From JABMMZ01 sp964600345 (lineage in GTDB: Bacteria > Bacteroidota > Bacteroidia > NS11-12g > UBA955), in assembly GCA_964600345.1 (NCBI GenBank), contig CAZRKA010000121.1, positions 1-10,491 on the forward strand: a DNA stretch of 10,491 nt, in the 5' to 3' direction. Within the stretch, counting starts at the first letter, position 1, and the number at the start of each line of letters is the position of its first letter. The notes beneath the pieces are model-generated. The model was not told the DNA's origin. It ran no database searches and saw only the letters and a list, made by a program, of their open reading frames with translations. The position numbers and the translations under genes were made by a program. Shown here in pieces: positions 8,668 to 10,491 of this stretch.

Positions 8668-10491
8668 TCGCTATCTGATCATCATCCTCCTGCTGCTGAC
8701 GCAAGACTTGGCAGGAGATACCCTTAGAGTAGTGATGCCATTCAGGTATTCTAACGGGACAAAAAAAATGTTGCTGAAATGGGATCCTACCATCAATGCA
8801 CAGGCATACGGCATACGTATGAAAATCGGCAACGGGGCTTGGGGTGCATTCGACAGCATAGGCATAAAGACATCTGATACAATTACCTATGCATTCGATA
8901 ACACATCGACCTATTATTTCCAGATAAGAGCCAAAGTAGGAGGCAGCTGGCAATCGCCACCGGATAGTCTTGGAAACTCTTTCCGGACGAATGTCTGGCC
9001 GGTTGCAAGCTCCAATGGTAATTGTAATACTGAGTCAGTAGAAATTCTTCACGGATTCGGTCAACCGCTGCTTATAGGCAAGAACTATTTGCACGAAGGT
9101 GTTGATATAAGGGGACCTATCAATATAGCCAGCGAATGTGTAAAGGCGCCTCAGGGAGCTGTTGTCTGGTGGATGGCTCTTCCTCCGAATACCACAGACA
9201 TGAATGTGGATATTGAAATGTTCAATAATTCTGCATTCCGTTATATTCAATTTAATCACCTCAACAACATTGACGCTGCAGTATTCACAAATGGCAGTGT
9301 TCAACCCGGGCAGAAACTGGGTGAAATTGACCCCAGACCGGGTGTGTGGACCACCATGATGACGCATACACATATGCATTATTACACCGGGCAAAACCAC
9401 AGCAATCAGTTAAACCCATTCAGTTACTGGGATACAGCAAAATACCGCGATCCGCAAAACAAAATGCCTTCTATCCGCAACACGAATACAGACGATGACA
9501 GTATCAGATTCCGGAAAGGCCCTAATACAACTGACTATTTTGACAAAGATACCGTTCACAACGCGGTTGACGTGGTTGCGGAATGTACCGACTGGCAGTC
9601 GACAGGTGCTCCTTTTCATGTGGCCAAATCCATTTCATATTTTATTCAGAAACAGGAAAACAGTGCCTGGAATAACGTAGTTAAAACTCCCGGTGCGCCA
9701 TATGTTTTTCTTGACAATATCAATGACTTTGGCAACGGTTATGGCGGTATGAATCCTCATATGAATAAGCTGATTGATTCGACTGTGGCAGTAGCTACTC
9801 CTCCGGCAAATTACACATGGAGTCACCGCTTTACGTTTATAATCACCAATACTAAAGGCACAACAGGTACCCCAGCTAATCTGGGCACAGACGAATGTTT
9901 TGCTACAGATGCCAGGAACAGCGTCGGCGCCGACAACGGCTACACGAACAACTACGACAAGGCAAGATGTATTGAAGAGGCCAAATTTCCGGACAACAGA
10001 TACAGAATAGGCATTATTCTTACCGATTTCCTGAACACAGCCCCTACCCACTTCAGGGAATTTACGGTGGACAATTTCAGGCCTTATGCCAAAAAGGTAG
10101 TCATGAAAACAGATGGTGCAACCATATACACTGCAGACTGGGCCTGGAATTCGGGAAGCGATAAACTGACACTAAACAAAAACACACTGCCAGCCAAAGC
10201 AAGATGTGACAAGCCACTCGAAATTATAATTGATATGAGTGAACCAATGACCAATGTGAGTTTGTTTATCCCATCACTGGGTTTTTCTGAAACCCTCACA
10301 GATGCAGTTGCCAACACAGATAAAAAGCAATTCAAGTTTACCATACCTGCTGAAAAAATTGCCAAAGGCGGACCTCATTCTCCTATCACCATCGTCATTA
10401 TGGGTAAAGACATTGCCGGTAATGAAGTCATGGGTTTCACAAGCGAAAATGACGTACCGGGAGCCAATATCCATAAAAGAAAAATTGACGG
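8651..10491 (+). CDS. Exported M23 family (LytM-fold) metallopeptidase with β-sandwich extension (3'-partial)
   Basis: The frame is open from the ATG at 8651 to the right edge (613 codons), so the end is not seen. Residues 1-22 are a signal peptide (MNTLINR, then a Leu/Ile core, then DLAGD), which fixes the start. Residues about 25-112 look FN3-like (LKWDP, YYFQIRAKV). The M23 domain spans about 130-250: HEGVD gives zinc ligands His148 and Asp152, FNHL gives His203, and HTHMH gives His241 and His243. Spacings resemble LytM, where His210, Asp214 and His293 bind zinc and His260 and His291 are catalytic. V.PGQKLGEI (217-226) matches the conserved V..G..iG strand. The domain should hydrolyse peptide bonds in peptidoglycan cross-links or in Gly-rich protein; the substrate is unknown. 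Residues about 290-480 are unassigned and end in DNFRPY; about 480-600 look like a bacterial Ig-like domain (SEPM, KDIAGN). It follows the propeller gene with a 17-base overlap. Confidence 0.9.
   Translation, partial: MNTLINRYLIIILLLLTQDLAGDTLRVVMPFRYSNGTKKMLLKWDPTINAQAYGIRMKIGNGAWGAFDSIGIKTSDTITYAFDNTSTYYFQIRAKVGGSWQSPPDSLGNSFRTNVWPVASSNGNCNTESVEILHGFGQPLLIGKNYLHEGVDIRGPINIASECVKAPQGAVVWWMALPPNTTDMNVDIEMFNNSAFRYIQFNHLNNIDAAVFTNGSVQPGQKLGEIDPRPGVWTTMMTHTHMHYYTGQNHSNQLNPFSYWDTAKYRDPQNKMPSIRNTNTDDDSIRFRKGPNTTDYFDKDTVHNAVDVVAECTDWQSTGAPFHVAKSISYFIQKQENSAWNNVVKTPGAPYVFLDNINDFGNGYGGMNPHMNKLIDSTVAVATPPANYTWSHRFTFIITNTKGTTGTPANLGTDECFATDARNSVGADNGYTNNYDKARCIEEAKFPDNRYRIGIILTDFLNTAPTHFREFTVDNFRPYAKKVVMKTDGATIYTADWAWNSGSDKLTLNKNTLPAKARCDKPLEIIIDMSEPMTNVSLFIPSLGFSETLTDAVANTDKKQFKFTIPAEKIAKGGPHSPITIVIMGKDIAGNEVMGFTSENDVPGANIHKRKID

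Noticed and set aside
8761..8768. Run of eight A bases near the start of the M23 gene as a phase-variation switch
   Set aside because: The run is short, encodes ordinary Lys codons, and the frame is intact on both sides; a single sequence cannot show variation.
8600..9400. Minus-strand open frames (8600-8953 and 9035-9400)
   Set aside because: They are antisense to the propeller and M23 genes, with no signal peptide, domain or sensible neighbour arrangement.
9635..10051. Minus-strand open frame of 138 codons
   Set aside because: It lies fully within the M23 gene, is rich in Cys and Val without any domain pattern, and the + strand frame there encodes a coherent exported protein.

Overview
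The window lies inside an accessory, cell-surface or secreted-protein locus, most likely of a member of the Bacteroidota. This assignment is an inference. It rests on the β-helix, Ig-like and CARDB architecture of the giant protein, on Asn/Ser/Thr/Tyr-rich exported proteins, on the absence of a Shine-Dalgarno motif before the one start with its own upstream gap (7609), and on a moderate base composition judged by eye. There is no rRNA, tRNA, mobile element or CRISPR array.

All recognisable coding is on the + strand, in three tightly packed genes. (1) Positions 1-7601 hold the 3' part of a giant modular protein of more than 2,530 residues, cut by the left edge. It runs: partial Ig-like module, β-helix 1, Ig-like module, β-helix 2, Ig-like module, FN3-like module, eight CARDB-type repeats of 120-130 residues, a PPC-like domain, an IPT/Ig-like domain, and a final diverged CARDB-like domain. 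(2) After 7 bases, positions 7609-8667 encode a 352-residue exported protein that looks like a β-propeller. (3) Overlapping its end by 17 bases, positions 8651 to the right edge encode an exported protein with an FN3-like domain, an M23 (LytM-fold) metallopeptidase domain with a complete set of catalytic and zinc-binding residues, and a long C-terminal β-sandwich region. The gene is cut by the right edge.

The spacing (7-base gap, then 17-base overlap) makes one transcript likely. All three products appear to work outside the cytoplasm. Genes 2 and 3 have clear signal peptides, and gene 1 is built only of extracellular-type modules although its N-terminus is not visible. A plausible but unproven reading is a surface or secreted adhesion machine made with an accessory propeller protein and a peptidase. 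No promoter, terminator or regulatory site could be supported, and no stretch over 300 bases lacks a gene.
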